A stretch of 64,000 bases of DNA from Pelagihabitans sp963760375 (lineage in GTDB: Bacteria; Bacteroidota; Bacteroidia; Flavobacteriales; Flavobacteriaceae): NCBI GenBank assembly GCA_963760375.1, contig CAVXCS010000005.1, positions 186,001 through 250,000 on the forward strand, read 5' to 3'. Below are positions 1-8,489 of the stretch, one piece after another. The notes below the pieces were generated by a model. That model saw only the letters and a program-made list of their open reading frames with translations. It did not search any database and had not been told where the DNA came from. The translations under genes and the position numbers were made by a program. Numbering within the stretch: the first letter of the stretch is position 1; each line of letters starts with the position of its first letter.

Positions 1-110
1 TGGCCACTGTTGAAGAAGAACTTGACCAATCATTTCGGGATCAAATTCTTGACAAGTTAAAGAGTGGTTTTGAAAAGGTGCGTACCGCAGTGGCCCAACG
101 CAACGACTGA
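1..110 (+). CDS. C-terminal end of an unidentified protein (partial)
   Basis: An open frame enters from the left edge (first full codon at base 3) and stops with TGA at 108-110, giving 35 residues that end in AVAQRND. The segment is charged and probably helical. The other two forward frames close within the first 60 bases, so this is the likely reading. The fragment is too short to name a family. It lies about 110 bp ahead of a same-strand beta-barrel gene and could share its transcript. Confidence 0.5.
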   Translation, partial: ATVEEELDQSFRDQILDKLKSGFEKVRTAVAQRND

Positions 111-221
111 TCCAATCAACATCATTTCGCATTACCCTTTCTGTTAAAGTAGGGGCAGGACGGAGTTTATTCATCAAACGGCCCTTGGCGGGTTAAATAA
201 CAATCAAAATTCAATACTATC

Positions 222-1271
222 ATGAGAACAATTAAACTATTTTTAATCGCTTTCTTCTTTACTGCAACCGCTATGGCCCAAGAAGACTATCAGCGCCAAA
301 TCGAGCAACTGATCGTATCAAAGGACCAGGTGACCGAGCAGGAAAAGGAAGCCCTAAAATTGGAAGTGGAGGCAATCAACCAAAAGCTGGCCAACAAGGA
401 AATCGACATGGAAGAGGCGAAGCTGCTCAAAGAAAACGCAGCAGAAAAAAGAGCCTTGAACATCGCCGATCGTCTGGCGATTATCAATAACAAGATTTCC
501 CTTTTGGAAAGGAATCGAGGGGAAGTCCTGCAAACCCCAAAAGCGTTCAGATTCGGCCAAGACCCCCTTGGCTTAAGCATTACGGTCAACAACGAACCAT
601 GGCAAATTTTTGAACATAAAGAACCTAAATACGATCGCAAGACCTATTCCGATTTTGTGTTTGCCGTTGGGTTGAACAATGCCATCATCGAAGGCCAGTC
701 CCTCTCCGATTCTCCTTATAAAGTTGCCGGCAGTCGTTTTGCGGAATTGGGGTGGAGTTGGCGCACGCGTATTTTGCCGAACTCTAATTTTATCCGATTC
801 AATTATGGATTTTCCTTTCAGTTCAATGGTTTGAAACCAAAGGGGAATGAATATTTCGTAGCGGCGGACGGTGAAACGACACTACAGGAGTTTGAGTTCG
901 ATTTGAACAAATCCAAGTTCCGTACCGACAATTTGGTCTTTCCCCTGTATTTGGAATTTGGACCTTCCAAGATAGAGAAGAGCACTGAACGAATACGCTA
1001 TAACATCGATAAAAAGTTCAGACTGGGGATAGGGGGCTATGGCGGTTTTAATCTGAGCGCCCGCCAAAAGTTGAAATATACACGAGTGGGGGAAACGGTA
1101 AAAGACAAACTAAAACGAGGCTATAACACCAACGATTTTGTATACGGACTGGCGGGATATGCCGGAGTAGGTGGAGTACTTGTTTATTTGAAATACGATT
1201 TGAACCCTATTTTTAAAGATGCTCAGACAGACCAACGCAATGTGTCTTTAGGCCTTCGGTTTGACCTTTAA
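222..1271 (+). CDS. Secreted coiled-coil / outer-membrane beta-barrel-like protein
   Basis: A 349-residue protein. Residues 1-19 are a type I signal peptide (hydrophobic core, cleavage after AMA before QED). Residues about 20-105 are Glu/Lys-rich heptad sequence that looks like a coiled coil. From about 140 to the end the sequence alternates aromatic/hydrophobic and polar residues with Gly-rich turns and finishes in SLGLRFDL, the aromatic/Leu ending typical of Bacteroidota outer-membrane barrels. This suggests a periplasmic coiled coil attached to a small barrel. Specific function unknown; I do not recognise a named family. Confidence 0.7.
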   Translation: MRTIKLFLIAFFFTATAMAQEDYQRQIEQLIVSKDQVTEQEKEALKLEVEAINQKLANKEIDMEEAKLLKENAAEKRALNIADRLAIINNKISLLERNRGEVLQTPKAFRFGQDPLGLSITVNNEPWQIFEHKEPKYDRKTYSDFVFAVGLNNAIIEGQSLSDSPYKVAGSRFAELGWSWRTRILPNSNFIRFNYGFSFQFNGLKPKGNEYFVAADGETTLQEFEFDLNKSKFRTDNLVFPLYLEFGPSKIEKSTERIRYNIDKKFRLGIGGYGGFNLSARQKLKYTRVGETVKDKLKRGYNTNDFVYGLAGYAGVGGVLVYLKYDLNPIFKDAQTDQRNVSLGLRFDL

Positions 1272-1290
1272 ATCACCAATTCCGGAAACG

Positions 1291-1320
1291 GAACCCCTTA
1301 GCCAACAACATCGGGGGTTC
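1291..1320. terminator. Possible bidirectional terminator between convergent genes
   Basis: GAACCCC at 1291-1297 can pair with GGGGTTC at 1314-1320 across a 16-nt loop. It lies between the stop of the beta-barrel gene and the stop of the opposite-strand zinc-ribbon gene. The T-run after the hairpin is poor, so this is tentative. Confidence 0.3.
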
Positions 1321-1325
1321 TTGTA

Positions 1326-1580
1326 TCACCGTCTTAGCTCTTTTTCCAACGCGATTTTCATCGTAGCCGTAAATTCGTCCCCTTCATAAGCCTTTTTGCA
1401 ATGGGAACATCGGGCCAATGTAGAGGATCCTATTTTAAACAGCTTGATCCAGAATAAATGGAAGTAGTTCGAAGTGGTATATACGGTTAAAGTACCGAGG
1501 TTTTGGCAATAGGGGCAGGGGACCGATGTCAATACCTTGCTTTCTGCCTTGCCGGGCCGTGTTCCCAAAAATAGAATCAT
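1326..1580 (-). CDS. Small zinc-ribbon protein
   Basis: An 84-residue protein with two CxxC pairs, C22-x2-C25 and C58-x2-C61, separated by an aromatic-rich segment. This is a classical four-cysteine zinc ribbon. The C-terminus is basic and helical. Small proteins of this layout are common in flavobacteria and annotated only as zinc-ribbon domain proteins; the role is unknown. It is convergent with the upstream beta-barrel gene. All four ligands are intact, in contrast with DnaG and AccD elsewhere in the window. Confidence 0.75.
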   Translation of the reverse strand: MILFLGTRPGKAESKVLTSVPCPYCQNLGTLTVYTTSNYFHLFWIKLFKIGSSTLARCSHCKKAYEGDEFTATMKIALEKELRR

Positions 1581-1917
1581 TTATTTGGAGTCGTTATGTT
1601 GCAGGTAAATATAATCAAACCGCATGATTCACTTTTTGAAGGAGTTTGAGTTCAGGAGTTGGTAAGCCTAAATGGTATAAAATCCAAAGCCTGATATGTT
1701 AATGTTCTTAATTTTAGTTAAAAAGCAAATGGTTGCATAATTTTCAATCGATTGCCAGCGTTCCTCTTTTAGACATTGCCCCATATAGCTTTGGATGTTT
1801 CCCTGATTTTTGAAAATCGAAAGCTTGCCGTAACCGTGAATATAAAATTATTGTTAAACCCTTCATATGTTGTTGGTTTCTTTACAGCTTAACTTATTTT
1901 TACATGTAAAATATGCC
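1581..1917. other. 337-bp intergenic region
   Basis: AT-rich DNA between the divergent zinc-ribbon and PQQ-dehydrogenase-like genes. No convincing ORF or RNA gene was seen. The right end holds the promoter candidate listed separately. On the minus strand TATATTTA close to the zinc-ribbon start is a near match to the -7 consensus. Confidence 0.5.
1873..1902 (+). promoter_or_regulatory. Candidate Bacteroidota-type promoter for the PQQ-dehydrogenase-like lipoprotein
   Basis: TTG at 1873-1875 is followed after 19 nt by TATTTTTA at 1895-1902, which resembles the Bacteroidota -33 TTG / -7 TAnnTTTG promoter except for the last base. The predicted start is about 10 nt before the ATG at 1918. Confidence 0.35.
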
Positions 1918-3281
1918 ATGAGACCCTTTTATTTATTGTCATTGCTTTCGCTGTTGGTCTTGGGCTGCACTGATGAGGATCTTTTGGACAATCGTTCCAT
2001 ATACGCTGAAGATACTGATGTTGAGATTGGAGAAAGTCCGAATGGCGGCCCTGATGAAAATCCGACCGATGGTACCGATCCCGATGAAGAAGTGGGGCCC
2101 GATGAAGGTGGGGACCCTAATCTGATTCAGACGGCTATTGGCCCTTGGCAAGTGGTGCTCCCCTTTGCGACCAGTTCGGTGGTCAAGTCCAGCAATGTGA
2201 TCGGATGGCCCCAGGATCGACCCCCTTGGCGCCTCCCGGTTTTACGGTTACCCGTTTTGCGGAAGGTCTGGCGCACCCGCGATGGACCTATGTTGCGCCC
2301 AACAACGATATTTTCGTAGCGGAATCGAATAGCAGCAATAGCGCGAACCAAATTAGGTTGCTCCGGGATAATGACGGGGACCATATCGCAGAAGAAAGGC
2401 ACGTATTTTTAAGCGGCCTCAACCAACCTTTAGGGATGGTGATTTTGGGGAATTATTTTTATGTTGCCAATACCGATGGCCTATATCGATATGCGTATAG
2501 TGAAGGGGCCACCTCTATCGGTTCCAGTGGTACCAAATTGGTGGACTTAAAGGCGCAGGGATACAACAACCATTGGACCCGAAACATTATTTCCAATCCT
2601 GCCGGAACCAAGATCTATATATCTGTTGGCTCGGCTGGTGATGTGGGCGAGTACGGCCTTGAGGTCGAGCAGGAAAGGGCGAATATCATTGAGGTCAATA
2701 TCGATGGAACCGGTAAAAAAATATACGCAGGAGGCCTGAGAAACCCGGTTGGGATGGATTGGAACCCCATAACCGGCGAACTGTGGACCGTGGTGAACGA
2801 AAGAGATCGAATGGGGGATGATCTGGTGCCCGATTTTTTCACCAGTGTGGTCGATGGAGGATGGTATGGTTGGCCCTTCAGTTATATGGGCAAAATCAAA
2901 GATCCACGCTGGGCCGATGATCCGCACGACGAATTGGTCGAAACTTCCATTGTGCCCGATGTGCCATTGGGTAGTCATACCGCATCGCTCGGACTCGTAT
3001 TTTATACCGCGAATCAATTCCCGGCCCAATATAACAATGGCGCCTTTATCGGCCAACATGGTTCATGGAACCGTTCTTCTTTTGCTGGGTATAAGGTAAT
3101 TTTTGTCCCTTTTCAAAACGGTCTTCCGCAGCAACCACAGGATTTTTTGACGGGCTTTGTGGCCAATGAAGGTTCGAACCAGGTTTATGGCCGACCCGCT
3201 GGCGTAACTTTGTCGGCCGATGGAGGCCTCCTCGTAAATGATGATGATGCGGGAATCATTTGGAAAGTTATTTCCAATTAG
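1918..3281 (+). pseudogene. PQQ-dependent sugar (sorbosone) dehydrogenase-like lipoprotein, frameshifted
   Basis: The N-terminal part, from ATG 1918, is a lipoprotein: hydrophobic core then VLGC with Cys17, followed by TDED, an acidic run of the kind that directs Bacteroidota lipoproteins to the cell surface, and an Asp/Glu/Pro/Gly linker. The rest is in another frame and encodes a six-bladed beta-propeller of the soluble glucose/sorbosone dehydrogenase type (LRNPVGMDWNP, GWYGWPFSYMG, GQHGSWNRS). The frames meet at the C5 run 2221-2225. One extra C would join ...GWPQDR to PPLAPPGFTV and give a protein of about 454 residues. It may be a sequencing error or a real pseudogene. Likely role if intact: oxidation of a sugar derivative at the surface. 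Confidence 0.75.
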
Positions 3282-3336
3282 GACATATCGATCTGCATGC
3301 TTTTTTTTCCAAATGATGGCGACCTAACGGTTTATA

Positions 3337-3368
3337 TTGAATCAATCCTTTTTTTAAAATTATCTTTA
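3337..3368 (+). promoter_or_regulatory. Candidate dnaG promoter
   Basis: TTG at 3337-3339, a 21-nt spacer and TATCTTTA at 3361-3368, one base off the -7 consensus TAnnTTTG. It lies about 46 nt before the dnaG start. Confidence 0.3.
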
Positions 3369-3414
3369 CTATATTCATTTATACTGATCAATCAGTCTCC
3401 ATAATCGAAACATT

Positions 3415-5409
3415 TTGATTTCCAAATCCACCATAGATAAAGTTTATGAGTCCGCCCGTTTGGAAGAGGTAATCGGGGATTTTGTACAACTCAAAAAATC
3501 GGGATCCAATTTCAAAGGGCTGAGTCCGTTTAGCGACGAACGCACCCCGAGCTTCATGGTGTCGCCGGTAAAACAGATCTGGAAAGATTTCAGCAGTGGC
3601 AAAGGTGGAAATGTCGTTGCATTTTTGATGGAACATGAACATTTCACCTATCCCGAAGCCATCAAATACTTGGCAAGAAAGTATAATATTGAGATTGAAG
3701 AGACCGAAAGGAGCGATGAGCAAAAACTCGAGGCCAATGAAAGGGAGAGCATGTACTTGGTTTCCGAATATGCCCAAAAATATTTTGCCGAAATGCTTTG
3801 GGAAACGACCTTGGGCAAAGCCATTGGCCTGAGCTATTTCAAGGAACGTGGCTTTACCGATGACATCATCAAAAAATTCGGATTGGGCTATTGCCTAGAT
3901 CAATGGGACGGTTTTACAAAAGCTGCGCTCGATAAAGGGTATCAATTGGATTATTTGGAGAAGACCGGCCTAACCATTGTTAAGGAAGACACCTCCCAAC
4001 CGGGCAATAAAAAAATGTTCGACCGTTTCAAGGGCAGGGTGATGTTCCCCATACATTCGATGAGTGGCCGGGTCCTGGGCTTTGGGGGCCGTATCCTTGC
4101 GAACGACAAAAGGGCTGCCAAATACCAGAATTCACCTGAAAGCGACATTTACCATAAAAGCAAGGTGCTCTACGGTATTTATTTTGCCAAACAGGCCATA
4201 GCCAAAGAAGACAACTGCTATTTGGTGGAAGGCTATACCGACGTCATTCAGATGCATCAACGGGGCATCCACAATGTGGTGGCATCCAGCGGCACCGCGC
4301 TCAGCCCGGAACAGATAAGATTGATCAACAGGCTCACGAAAAACATTACGGTCCTGTTCGATGGGGATGCGGCAGGCTTAAGGGCTTCGTTGCGGGGAAT
4401 CGATTTGATACTGGAACAGGGCATGAACGTAAAAGTATGTTCGTTTCCGGAAGGGGAAGACCCCGACAGTTTTGCCAAGAACAATGAATTGGGGGAGGTA
4501 ATCCTTTATTTTGAACAAAATGCCAAAGATTTCATCCAATTCAAAGCATCCCTCTTGGTCGCTGAAGCCGCCAATGATCCCATAAAACGCGCCGATACCG
4601 TAAGAGATATCGTAAACAGTATTTCCAAGATTCCCGATCGGATCCAAAAGGAAATCTATATACAGGAATGCGCCCAAATCATGAATATATCGGAGGCGGT
4701 ACTGTTCAGCACCTTGGCACAGATCGGCAAAAAGGACCAGGTCGAGGCCACCAAAAAGGCACAACAAGACCGGAAGGCCTTTGAAGTGGTCCGCAACGAT
4801 AACTTATTGGAAAAGGTAGATATCAGACAAGTTCATGAACGGGAGATACTAAAAATACTACTGCAGTATGGGATGAAAAAAGACAACTTTTTGGAGTTCT
4901 ACTATGAAACCAATGAGCAGGGTGAATTGGAAATGGTGAAGAATGAGGTGTGCAGAAAGGTAGCGGAAAAAATATACCTGGAACTTCAGGAAGATGAAAT
5001 TGAATTTGCAGACCCAAAATTTAAGGAAACGTACAACATTCTGATCGAAAGTTTGATCAATAACGAGAACATGGACTTTAGCAGTTGGATCGGCAACTTG
5101 CCCATCGAAATATCCGAAACGGTGGTAGATTTGGATATGAATGAAAATAAATATGAACTTGATGACTGGGAGCGAAGGAATATTTTTGTGAAATCGAAGG
5201 AAAGCGAGGTCGTACTCAGGGTCTCTCAGACCATAACTTCGATACGGTTGAAACTCATCAATGATTTAATCGGTGGAATCGCCGATACCCTAGAGAACAG
5301 TGATGGGATGGCCCCAACACAGGAACAGTGGGACGATCTAAAAAATTATAACGAGCTCAAGAAGAATTTGGCGGAAAGAAACGGACTGGTGATCAAGCAC
5401 TTTGGATAA
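3415..5409 (+). CDS. dnaG: DNA primase DnaG lacking zinc ligands
   Basis: A 664-residue replicative primase that makes the RNA primers for the lagging strand. The N-terminal CHC2-type domain (about 1-100) is recognisable by SPFSDERTPSF and KDFSSGKGGN, but the four zinc ligands are replaced (Ser37, Ser40, Asp58, Ser61). The RNAP-basic and Toprim domains follow, with YLVEGYTDVIQMHQ and LFDGDAAG carrying the catalytic acidic residues. A helical DnaB-interaction-like C-terminus completes the normal length. The start is TTG at 3415; no ATG lies nearby in frame, and ISKxTIDKV is the usual start of flavobacterial DnaG. It is convergent with the following response regulator. Confidence 0.95.
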   Translation: MISKSTIDKVYESARLEEVIGDFVQLKKSGSNFKGLSPFSDERTPSFMVSPVKQIWKDFSSGKGGNVVAFLMEHEHFTYPEAIKYLARKYNIEIEETERSDEQKLEANERESMYLVSEYAQKYFAEMLWETTLGKAIGLSYFKERGFTDDIIKKFGLGYCLDQWDGFTKAALDKGYQLDYLEKTGLTIVKEDTSQPGNKKMFDRFKGRVMFPIHSMSGRVLGFGGRILANDKRAAKYQNSPESDIYHKSKVLYGIYFAKQAIAKEDNCYLVEGYTDVIQMHQRGIHNVVASSGTALSPEQIRLINRLTKNITVLFDGDAAGLRASLRGIDLILEQGMNVKVCSFPEGEDPDSFAKNNELGEVILYFEQNAKDFIQFKASLLVAEAANDPIKRADTVRDIVNSISKIPDRIQKEIYIQECAQIMNISEAVLFSTLAQIGKKDQVEATKKAQQDRKAFEVVRNDNLLEKVDIRQVHEREILKILLQYGMKKDNFLEFYYETNEQGELEMVKNEVCRKVAEKIYLELQEDEIEFADPKFKETYNILIESLINNENMDFSSWIGNLPIEISETVVDLDMNENKYELDDWERRNIFVKSKESEVVLRVSQTITSIRLKLINDLIGGIADTLENSDGMAPTQEQWDDLKNYNELKKNLAERNGLVIKHFG

Positions 5410-5439
5410 AAAAAGACCCTATTCGCATAGGGCCTTCTT
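5408..5439 (-). terminator. Intrinsic terminator of the response regulator gene (also between convergent dnaG)
   Basis: CCCTAT (5417-5422) pairs with ATAGGG (5427-5432) around a TCGC loop, extended by a few outer pairs. Read on the minus strand the hairpin is followed by T7 (the A-run 5408-5414), so it best serves the minus-strand regulator gene. Confidence 0.6.
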
Positions 5440-5460
5440 GGTATAAAAAATTTGAGTTAG

Positions 5461-6090
5461 TTAGTATAATTCCAAAGCTTTCGCCTGTTGCAAAAGGTCT
5501 ACCATGTTATCGACATTTAATTTTTTCATCAGTCGCGCCTTGTAGGTGCTCACCGTTTTTTCGTTGAGACTCAACCCTATGGCGACATCTTTGTTTCGCT
5601 TTCCGCTGGCAAGCAATTTGAGGACTTCCACCTCACGGGAAGAAAGTTTTCTGAAAAACCTTCTTGGGCGCTGTGTGCCTTCATCAAATGCGAGCCTTTG
5701 GGCCAGTTCATTGGTGATGAACATATTTCCTTCACTTACCTTGCGTACCGCTGAAATAAGATAGTCGATATCGGAAGCCTTTGAGAGATACCCGAATGCT
5801 CCGGCACGAATAGTACTGAGCGCATATACATCTTCCGATTGGCCACTATAGATCAAGACCTTTATTTCCGGATGTTCTTTCTTTAATTTTCGAAGTGTGG
5901 CGATCCCATTGATTTCCGGGATGTCCATTTCCAACATCACTACATCTGGGGTAATTTTTTCCAAGGCTTCCAGAAGCTCGGAGGTGGTCGCCACATCTGC
6001 AATAACTTGTATACCCGATGCTCCCTCCAAAACATGTTTCACGCCCATGCGAATGATTGGATGGTTGTCAGCGATTAATACATTGATCAT
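5461..6090 (-). CDS. Atypical NarL/LuxR-type response regulator (Glu at phosphosite)
   Basis: A 209-residue DNA-binding regulator. A receiver domain (about 1-120) is followed by a LuxR-type helix-turn-helix (about 143-205; LSSREVEVLKLLASGKRNKD, NEKTVSTYKARLMKKL). The receiver keeps Ser82 and Lys104, but the phosphoacceptor position is Glu54 (VVMLEMDIP) and the usual acidic pair is Asp8-Asn9. This suggests phosphorylation-independent action or a fixed phospho-mimic state. The start was placed at ATG 6090 (MINVLIADNHP), where the receiver domain begins; an in-frame extension to 6150 adds unrelated residues. No histidine kinase is adjacent. It is followed by a terminator shared with dnaG. Confidence 0.9.
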   Translation of the reverse strand: MINVLIADNHPIIRMGVKHVLEGASGIQVIADVATTSELLEALEKITPDVVMLEMDIPEINGIATLRKLKKEHPEIKVLIYSGQSEDVYALSTIRAGAFGYLSKASDIDYLISAVRKVSEGNMFITNELAQRLAFDEGTQRPRRFFRKLSSREVEVLKLLASGKRNKDVAIGLSLNEKTVSTYKARLMKKLNVDNMVDLLQQAKALELY

Positions 6091-6256
6091 ATTGTCAGGT
6101 TTAATTCTAAAGAAAATTTTAGTTAGCAAGCCAAAAACAGGGCTTAGCAATTTAAGGTTTTTAGATTAAAAGGTTATCAAAAATGAATTTTTTTTAAACA
6201 ATACTTGGTTTTTTAAGATTTTATTCGTCTATATCACGACTAAATTGGTTGAAACG

Positions 6257-7045
6257 TTAAAAAAATGATTTTGGAATTTCACAAACGGGGATAGGAACCA
6301 TTTTATGCCTGTTGGCGTTGTGATATCTGTCGAAAATCTGAAAAATCTCTTTTTCCCGCCCATGGAAGTCGGATGCCGTCTTATGTTCTTCCTTCATCTT
6401 CATGGCCCATTCCAATTCGGGATAAGAGGCTCCAATTTGGTCTTCATCGGTGCGATCATCGCCCCATAGCCCATCCGTTGGGGGTGCTTTGATAATTTCG
6501 TCATGAATGCCCAAAAATTGGGCCACTTCATAAACCTCCGTTTTCAGTAGATCCGCAATCGGACTCAGATCCACCCCGCCATCGCCGTATTTGGTATAAA
6601 AACCGATGCCAAAATCCTCGACTTTATTGCCTGTCCCCGCAACAAGGTACCCCTTCAATGCGGCAAAATAGTACAAAGTGGTCATGCGAAGCCTGGCCCT
6701 GGTATTAGCCAAGGACATGAATCGCTCTTCCTCATCGTCCACTTTTGGCAATGCTGCCACCAACTGATCAAAGACCGGGGTCAATACAACCTGCTGGCGC
6801 TGTACATTCTTGAACTTGTGCTGAAGCCAATCGATATGGCTGGAAGCCCGACCAATTTGGTTACTGGCCTGATGGATGGGCATTTCCAAACAGAGCAAGG
6901 TCAGTCCAGTTTTGGCACACAGTGTTGAGGTAACCGCTGAATCGATTCCTCCTGAAACACCGATCACAAATCCTTTCATTCCTGCATCGAGGGCATAGTC
7001 TTTCAGCCAGCCAACGATATGGTTTACTACTTTTTCGGTTTGCAT
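6257..7045 (-). CDS. nadE: NAD+ synthetase (ammonia-dependent type)
   Basis: A 262-residue N-type ATP pyrophosphatase that amidates nicotinic acid adenine dinucleotide to NAD+, the last step of NAD synthesis. The PP-loop SGGIDS lies at residues 31-36, and family motifs GTGNKVEDFGIGFYTKYGDG and DLLKTEVYE are present. There is no N-terminal nitrilase (glutaminase) domain, so ammonia is the likely nitrogen donor, although in flavobacteria a separate glutaminase could supply it. It is divergent from gldB; the nadE-gldB-gldC neighbourhood is conserved in flavobacteria. Confidence 0.95.
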   Translation of the reverse strand: MQTEKVVNHIVGWLKDYALDAGMKGFVIGVSGGIDSAVTSTLCAKTGLTLLCLEMPIHQASNQIGRASSHIDWLQHKFKNVQRQQVVLTPVFDQLVAALPKVDDEEERFMSLANTRARLRMTTLYYFAALKGYLVAGTGNKVEDFGIGFYTKYGDGGVDLSPIADLLKTEVYEVAQFLGIHDEIIKAPPTDGLWGDDRTDEDQIGASYPELEWAMKMKEEHKTASDFHGREKEIFQIFDRYHNANRHKMVPIPVCEIPKSFF

Positions 7046-7070
7046 GAAGGGGGGTATTGTTTAAAACAAT

Positions 7071-7078
7071 TAACTTTG
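7071..7078 (+). promoter_or_regulatory. -7 promoter element upstream of gldB
   Basis: TAACTTTG matches TAnnTTTG exactly, 42 nt before the chosen gldB ATG. The nearest TTG (7057-7059) is too close for an ideal -33, so only the -7 half is well supported. Confidence 0.4.
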
Positions 7079-7120
7079 CCCTGTAAAAATAATGGGTATC
7101 GGTCAAATAAGGAAATGAAT

Positions 7121-8098
7121 ATGGTAATTCTTGGTAGGAAAATACCGAATGAATGGACGTTGATCCTGGTTTTTATAATTTTGGGTTGTGGCCCCGATCG
7201 GAAGGTGCCCGAGGAAATCGCAAGTATGCCCATTTCCGTGCAGATCGAACGGTTCGATGAAGCTTTCGACAAGGCATCGACTTCAGATATCCCGCAACTC
7301 AAGCGGCAATATCCGTTCCTGTTCCCCATCCAATATAATGATAGCGTCTGGGAAGCCAAATTGAAGGACACCCTACAAATTGCACTTCGAAAGGAAGTAA
7401 GACAGCGCTTTGCCAGCTTCGACGACGAACAGCAAGCCCTGGATCTTTTGTTCAAACACATCGCCTACTATTTTCCGAGATTTAGGACCCCCAAAATCAT
7501 AACCTTGACCAATGATGTAGATTATCAGAATCGAATAATTCTTACCGATTCCATAATCTTCATAGGCCTCGACAACTATTTGGGACCCGAGCATGAATTT
7601 TATCAAGGACTTTCCAACTATATCGCTACTGGACTTGATAGAAAATATTTGGTTTCAGATGTGGCGAGTGCCTTTTTCAAAACGGTTGTTTCTCCGCCAA
7701 GGGACAGGGACTTCTTGTCGCAAATGATCTACTACGGCAAGGAACTCTATGTAAAGGACATGATTCTGCCTATGGCCCCGGATGCCGTGAAAATCGGATA
7801 TTCAGATGATCAAATGCTGTGGGCCAACGCCAATGAAGAACCGATTTGGCGAAACTTTATCGAAAACGGATATCTGTATAGCACCGACAACAAATTGGCA
7901 CTAAGGTTTTTGGACCCTGCGCCCTTTTCCAAATTTGGCCTCGAACTCGACAATGAATCTCCAGGCCGGATCGGTCGCTATATCGGGTGGCAGATTGTAA
8001 GGTCGTTCATGGACAAGAACAAGGTGACCTTGCCACAGTTATTGACCCTGTCCGGGGAGGAGATATTCAAGAAAAGCAACTACAAACCCAATAAATAG
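7121..8098 (+). CDS. gldB: Gliding motility lipoprotein GldB
   Basis: A 325-residue lipoprotein required for gliding in Flavobacterium johnsoniae-type bacteria, anchored in the envelope. The signal peptide ends in the lipobox IILGC (Cys23). The body is soluble, with the family pattern RFDEAFD, LFKHIAYYFPRF and FIGLDNYLGP near the middle. The start at 7121 is chosen because AAGGA at 7109-7114 sits at proper Shine-Dalgarno distance and the signal peptide follows at once; ATG 7115 is also possible, while the longer frame to 7019 overlaps nadE. The stop abuts the gldC ATG with no gap, implying translational coupling. Confidence 0.92.
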   Translation: MVILGRKIPNEWTLILVFIILGCGPDRKVPEEIASMPISVQIERFDEAFDKASTSDIPQLKRQYPFLFPIQYNDSVWEAKLKDTLQIALRKEVRQRFASFDDEQQALDLLFKHIAYYFPRFRTPKIITLTNDVDYQNRIILTDSIIFIGLDNYLGPEHEFYQGLSNYIATGLDRKYLVSDVASAFFKTVVSPPRDRDFLSQMIYYGKELYVKDMILPMAPDAVKIGYSDDQMLWANANEEPIWRNFIENGYLYSTDNKLALRFLDPAPFSKFGLELDNESPGRIGRYIGWQIVRSFMDKNKVTLPQLLTLSGEEIFKKSNYKPNK

Positions 8099-8434
8099 AT
8101 GGCAAAACTTCACATCTCCGAAATAACCCTCAAAGTAGGCTTGGATGAAAACCGGGTTCCCGAAAAGCTGACCTGGTCGGCTGAGGACGGTGGCATCGAT
8201 AATGAGGAGGCCAAGGCCATGCTGCTATCGGTTTGGGACAGCAAGAACAAGGAATCCTTAAAAATAGACTTGTGGACAAAAGACATGCCGGTCGACGAGA
8301 TGAAGATCTTCTTCCATCAAACCCTGGTATCCCTTTCCGACACCTTTATGAAGGCGACTCAGGATGAAAGGATGACCGCTACAATGAAGGACTTTTGTGC
8401 CTATTTTGAGGAAAAAATGGAGCTGAAGGAGTAA
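8099..8434 (+). CDS. gldC: Gliding motility protein GldC
   Basis: A 111-residue acidic protein with no signal peptide, directly abutting gldB (TAG then ATG). The sequence (MAKLHISEITLKVGLDENRV at the start, IFFHQTLVSLSDTFMKATQDE later) and the gene order match GldC, a small accessory of the gliding machinery with ill-defined function. Its closing segment FCAYFEEKM is typical of the family. Confidence 0.93.
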   Translation: MAKLHISEITLKVGLDENRVPEKLTWSAEDGGIDNEEAKAMLLSVWDSKNKESLKIDLWTKDMPVDEMKIFFHQTLVSLSDTFMKATQDERMTATMKDFCAYFEEKMELKE

Positions 8435-8489
8435 AAGTTGTCCCGCTGCACCTTATCTGTGTTAAGCCTGTCCGACCATCCTAAAATTT

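Noticed and set aside
2145..3281. Independent propeller gene starting at TTG 2145
   Set aside because: The region before 2220 in this frame does not resemble the family, while the upstream lipoprotein frame does; a frameshift explains both.
6091..6150. 20-residue N-terminal extension of the response regulator
   Set aside because: It precedes the start of the receiver fold and matches nothing in it; ATG 6090 is the natural start.
6120..6170. Riboswitch-like hairpin upstream of the response regulator (GCAAGCC/GGGCTTAGC)
   Set aside because: The stem is short and imperfect, and no known riboswitch core was recognised.
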